NCBI RefSeq assembly: GCF_900475755.1
Contig: NZ_LS483411.1
Coordinates: 1,054,001 to 1,118,000, forward strand
Direction: 5' to 3'
From: Haemophilus influenzae
Lineage (GTDB): Bacteria > Pseudomonadota > Gammaproteobacteria > Enterobacterales > Pasteurellaceae
DNA length: 64,000 bases
In this document: positions 61,081 to 64,000 of the stretch, in pieces
How positions within the stretch are numbered: position 1 is the first letter of the stretch
Layout: each line of letters opens with the position of its first letter
Translations under genes and position numbers: made by a program
Notes under the pieces: model-generated
Told to the model about the DNA's origin: nothing
Databases searched by the model: none
The model's input: only the letters and a program-made list of their open reading frames with translations

Positions 61081-61752
61081 TTATTTTTCGTTTAATACAC
61101 GTGGAAATAAAATATTATTTTCCAAATGAATATGGTGCATTAAATCATCAATAAATTCATTAATACCGCTATATAAGGCTTTCCAACTGAAACAAGCATC
61201 TGCTGGTGGTGTGCAGTTATTAGTAAGTGATTTGATCACTTCCACATCTTGTCCTGCTTCATCGTGTTCCATTTCCATTACACGAATTGGCATTGAGGCC
61301 ATAGCATAATTCCCCATTTTGATCATTGGGAACAAAATTTGTTCTTCTTTCATTAAATGCTGGCTAAGTTCAGCATAAATTTTTTCTAACTGTGCGGTTA
61401 CGCCTATAGGACAGTCATCACGATCACCATGTACATTTTCTACTTTCTCCGCCAATGTAATTAATTCAGGGAGTTGTTCACGGTGGCGATTATGAAAACG
61501 AGTAATAATGTGATCGATCATCTCCGCATAAGATGCTGAAGTCCAATCTTTATCATTATTTTCTGCTTTACTTTGTTGTAAATCAGTTAAATGTTTTTCA
61601 ATTTCAGCAAGGTTAAGATTCTTTTGTTGTGCTGCGACTTCTAATAATACAGAACCTCCGCAGCAAAAATCTAAATCATATTCACGAAAAATTTTAGTTG
61701 CACCTGGAATTGAAACAGCCAGCTCGCTAAGTTTTTTTTGGGCAAAAGACAT
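61081..61752 (-). CDS. ytfE: Iron-sulfur cluster repair di-iron protein YtfE (RIC/ScdA)
   Basis: 223 residues. An N-terminal ScdA domain with Cys30-Cys31 (DLDFCCGGSVLL) and a C-terminal hemerythrin-like domain with His ligands in MIDHIITRFHNRHREQLPE, HLMKEEQILFP, EMEHDEAG and MHHIHLENNILFPR. It repairs clusters damaged by nitric oxide and oxidants. In H. influenzae ytfE is reported to be FNR-activated, consistent with the FNR-type box upstream. Confidence 0.95.
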   Translation of the reverse strand: MSFAQKKLSELAVSIPGATKIFREYDLDFCCGGSVLLEVAAQQKNLNLAEIEKHLTDLQQSKAENNDKDWTSASYAEMIDHIITRFHNRHREQLPELITLAEKVENVHGDRDDCPIGVTAQLEKIYAELSQHLMKEEQILFPMIKMGNYAMASMPIRVMEMEHDEAGQDVEVIKSLTNNCTPPADACFSWKALYSGINEFIDDLMHHIHLENNILFPRVLNEK

Positions 61753-61852
61753 AAATCACTCCTATATTGATTAAGTAAAAATAAATCCGATAAAAATAGT
61801 AGGATATTTTTCTGATTATGAAAAGTAGAGAGATTTATTTATTGATTAAATT

Positions 61853-61866
61853 ATGATTTAAATCAA
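61853..61866 (-). promoter_or_regulatory. FNR-type box upstream of ytfE
   Basis: ATGAT-TTAA-ATCAA, one mismatch from TTGAT-N4-ATCAA, about 100 bases upstream of the ytfE start. Confidence 0.6.
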
Positions 61867-62000
61867 TAAAAATACCTCATAATAATCAGGTTAAAATTTA
61901 TGGTTATTTGCATAAATAGGATTAATTATCACTAATGAGCTGGTCTCAAATTCATTATGTATTTTTTTATATAATTGATTTTTAAGAATTTAGGAAAATA

Positions 62001-62014
62001 CTGATTTTCATCAA
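62001..62014 (+). promoter_or_regulatory. FNR-type box upstream of moaA
   Basis: CTGAT-TTTC-ATCAA, one mismatch from the FNR consensus, about 55 bases ahead of the predicted riboswitch leader. Anaerobic FNR control of moa is known in E. coli. Confidence 0.6.
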
Positions 62015-62070
62015 TATTATTGATTGTGTTTATGAAGTGAAATCTTTTAGAATGACGACAAATCAAATTT

Positions 62071-62183
62071 AACGCATAACTCCGAGCTTGTTTAGCCTAA
62101 GTTTCATCGAAATACGGCGACAAGCCAATAACGCAGTGTGTTATTCAGGGATACGCTGGAAACGGTTTATCCTCTCCGTATTT
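62071..62183 (+). promoter_or_regulatory. Molybdenum cofactor (Moco) riboswitch leader
   Basis: The moaA leader contains the conserved run of the Moco RNA motif: ACTCCGAGC, TTTCATCGAAATACGG, CGACAAGCCAATAACGC and GGGATACGCTGGAAACGG, then CCTCTCCGTA and the ribosome site AGAAAGG. The motif is known upstream of moaA in gamma-proteobacteria, where it turns off synthesis when Moco is plentiful. Confidence 0.8.
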
Positions 62184-62196
62184 AGAAAGGTGTAAA

Positions 62197-63210
62197 ATGC
62201 AATCCATTCCTATTAAAAACGTAGGGGAGTCTCGCTTAGTCGATCCTTTCCAACGCCAATATTACTATCTACGACTGTCGATTACCGATCAGTGTAATTT
62301 TCGTTGTACTTATTGTTTACCTGATGGTTATCAACCCGAAGCTAACAAACCAAGTTTCTTAACTTTAAAAGAAATTACCCATCTTGCTCAAGCGTTTGCT
62401 GAAATGGGCACAGAGAAAATCCGTTTAACGGGTGGCGAACCGACTTTACGCAAAGATTTTATTTCTATTGCTGAAAGCATCGCTAACATTGATGGAATCC
62501 GTCAATTAGCTGTCACGACAAATGGCTATCGCATGGCAAAAGATGTGGCTGATTGGAAGAAAGCAGGGATTACGTCCATTAACGTCAGTGTTGATAGCTT
62601 AGATCCAAAAATGTTCCACCAAATTACGGGTATCAATAAATTTGATGACGTGATGCGTGGTATCGATCGTGCATTTGAAGTGGGCTACAACAAAGTCAAA
62701 GTCAATTCAGTTTTGATGAAAAATTTGAATGACAAAGAGTTTGAGCAATTCCTTGTTTGGGTTAAAGATCGCCCAATTCAAATGCGCTTTATCGAACTCA
62801 TGCAAACGGGCGAAATGGATAGTTTCTTTGATAAATTCCATCTTTCAGGACAAGTATTAGCGGATAAATTGCTGAAAAATGGTTGGACATTACAACACAA
62901 ATCCCATACTGATGGTCCTGCTAAAGTATTCACGCATCCTGATTATGCAGGCGAAATTGGCTTAATTATGCCTTATGAGAAGAATTTCTGCGCAAGTTGC
63001 AATCGTTTAAGAGTGTCAGCAAAAGGTAAACTTCATCTTTGTTTATTTGGCGAAGAAGGCATTGAATTACGTGATTTATTGCAGTCGCACGAACAGCAAG
63101 GTATTTTACAGGCTCGTATTTTTGCCGCACTTCAAGGCAAACGTGAACATCATTATTTGCATATCGGCGATACTGGTGTAAGAAATCATTTAGCTTCTAT
63201 TGGTGGCTAA
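62197..63210 (+). CDS. moaA: GTP 3',8-cyclase MoaA (radical SAM)
   Basis: 337 residues. Radical-SAM cluster Cys33-x3-Cys37-x2-Cys40 ([10 protein letters not shown]) and a second C-terminal cluster Cys265, Cys268, Cys282 ([18 protein letters not shown]). It ends with the Gly-Gly tail (ASIGG) needed for catalysis. It makes the first intermediate of molybdenum cofactor with MoaC. First gene of a moa operon under the riboswitch. Confidence 0.97.
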   Translation: MQSIPIKNVGESRLVDPFQRQYYYLRLSITDQCNFRCTYCLPDGYQPEANKPSFLTLKEITHLAQAFAEMGTEKIRLTGGEPTLRKDFISIAESIANIDGIRQLAVTTNGYRMAKDVADWKKAGITSINVSVDSLDPKMFHQITGINKFDDVMRGIDRAFEVGYNKVKVNSVLMKNLNDKEFEQFLVWVKDRPIQMRFIELMQTGEMDSFFDKFHLSGQVLADKLLKNGWTLQHKSHTDGPAKVFTHPDYAGEIGLIMPYEKNFCASCNRLRVSAKGKLHLCLFGEEGIELRDLLQSHEQQGILQARIFAALQGKREHHYLHIGDTGVRNHLASIGG

Positions 63211-63300
63211 AAAGCAAAGTGAGATGAATGGTAATATTCATCTGCTTCCTTTTGTCGCTTATTTAAAACATTCATATTTTAACCGCACTTTTATTATATT

Positions 63301-63783
63301 ATGACTACATTTACACATATCAATTCTCAAGGCGAAGCCAATATGGTGGATGTTTCTGCTAAAGCGGAAACTGTTCGTGAAGCTCGTGCTGAAGCCATTG
63401 TAACTATGTCAAAAGAAACTCTTTCCATGATCGTGGAAGGTAAACATCACAAAGGCGATGTATTTGCTACTGCTCGTATTGCGGGTATTCAAGCGGCAAA
63501 ACGCACTTGGGAGCTTATCCCACTTTGCCATCCATTGTTACTTTCTAAAGTAGAAGTGAATTTAGAACCGTTACTTGAAACCAACCAAGTTCGCATTCAA
63601 TCTCTTTGCAAATTAACTGGAAAAACTGGCGTAGAAATGGAAGCACTAACTGCGGCAAGCGTAGCAGCCTTAACCATTTACGATATGTGTAAAGCCGTAC
63701 AAAAAGACATAGTGATTGAGCACGTTCGCCTGTTAGAAAAGAGCGGTGGAAAATCAGGCCATTTTATTGCGGAGGAAAAATAA
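63301..63783 (+). CDS. moaC: Cyclic pyranopterin monophosphate synthase MoaC
   Basis: 160 residues starting [20 protein letters not shown]. Family motifs are [19 protein letters not shown] and [14 protein letters not shown], and the catalytic Lys lies in the C-terminal [11 protein letters not shown]; the tail is [12 protein letters not shown]. It follows moaA after 90 bases that hold a small hairpin (AGATGAA/TTCATCT) and an uptake core. Confidence 0.96.
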
Positions 63784-63784
63784 G

Positions 63785-64000
63785 ATGTTAAATGTTTTAT
63801 TTTTTGCTCAAACTCGTGAATTAATTGGCGTTGATGCCATTCAATTAGAAGATGATTTTGCCACTGCGGAAGCGGTGCGTGAACACCTTGCTCAAAAGGG
63901 TGATAAATGGGCATTGGCACTGGAAAAAGGTAAACTTTTAGTGGCAATTAATCAAACCTTAATGCCTTTAGAAAGTGCGGTAAAAAATGGCGATGAAATT
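63785..64000 (+). CDS. moaD: Molybdopterin synthase small subunit MoaD (cut by window end)
   Basis: The first 72 residues: MLNVLFFAQTRELIGVDAIQ, then a ubiquitin-like fold with LLVAINQTLMPLESAVKNGDE. The C-terminal Gly-Gly lies beyond the window. It starts one base after the moaC stop, so the genes are coupled. It donates sulfur to molybdopterin after activation by MoeB. Confidence 0.93.
   Translation, partial: MLNVLFFAQTRELIGVDAIQLEDDFATAEAVREHLAQKGDKWALALEKGKLLVAINQTLMPLESAVKNGDEI

Overview
The window is a chromosome segment of Haemophilus influenzae or a very close relative. This rests on the AT-rich sequence, the many copies of the 9-base Haemophilus DNA uptake core (AAGTGCGGT or its complement, over 50 by eye), the Hia/Hsf adhesin, and a gene order that matches my recollection of the Rd genome from about HI1731 down to HI1674. 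Locus numbers are from memory, not from a search.

Layout. 1-5013: 3' part of a giant Hia/Hsf-type trimeric autotransporter. 5250-8778: 5-oxoprolinase genes pxpB-pxpC-pxpA plus an NRAMP-like membrane protein. 8859-14462 (minus): argG (tandem ARG boxes), purC (PurR box), and mrcB-yacL-erpA. 14599-22318: map, glnD, a nonsense-broken Sel1-repeat gene, wecA, tRNA-Gly, orn, rsgA. 22061-24685: general PTS operon ptsH-ptsI-crr, followed by a manA-like remnant. 25033-27479: ygiW-qseB-qseC (firRS). 27745-33568: BCCT transporter, pepA, lptF-lptG. 33762-36032: metE with a MetJ operator.

36.4-45.8 kb is a decayed P2/HP1-type prophage. It keeps the P2 order: portal and terminase leftward; scaffold, capsid, terminase small subunit, head completion, tail X, holin, endolysin, spanins, tail R/S and tape measure rightward. 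Integrase, repressor, replication, tail sheath/tube, baseplate and fibre genes are absent. Terminase, capsid, gpM, TraR/gpR, gpS and the tape measure carry stops, frameshifts or deletions, while the whole lysis cassette reads intact. From memory, Rd carries lsg and mod genes at this position.

45924-54438 (minus): NSS-family transporter, nth, and the Rnf/Rsx electron-transport operon. rsxC ends in a 168-bp tandem repeat array, and a 27-residue membrane ORF sits between rsxA and rsxB. 54722-61752: sohB, a DUF2057 periplasmic protein, a YccS-like FUSC protein, kdsC-kdsD (Kdo synthesis), rnpB (RNase P RNA) and ytfE. 62071-64000: a Moco riboswitch candidate leading moaA-moaC-moaD (cut by the window end), with two FNR-type boxes between ytfE and moaA.

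Most of the window is ordinary core genome. The points most worth a second look are the hairpin-rich block at 40812-40973, the rsxA-rsxB small ORF, the rsxC repeat array, the in-frame deletion fusion in the prophage, and the NRAMP-like protein that lacks the family's metal-binding motifs.
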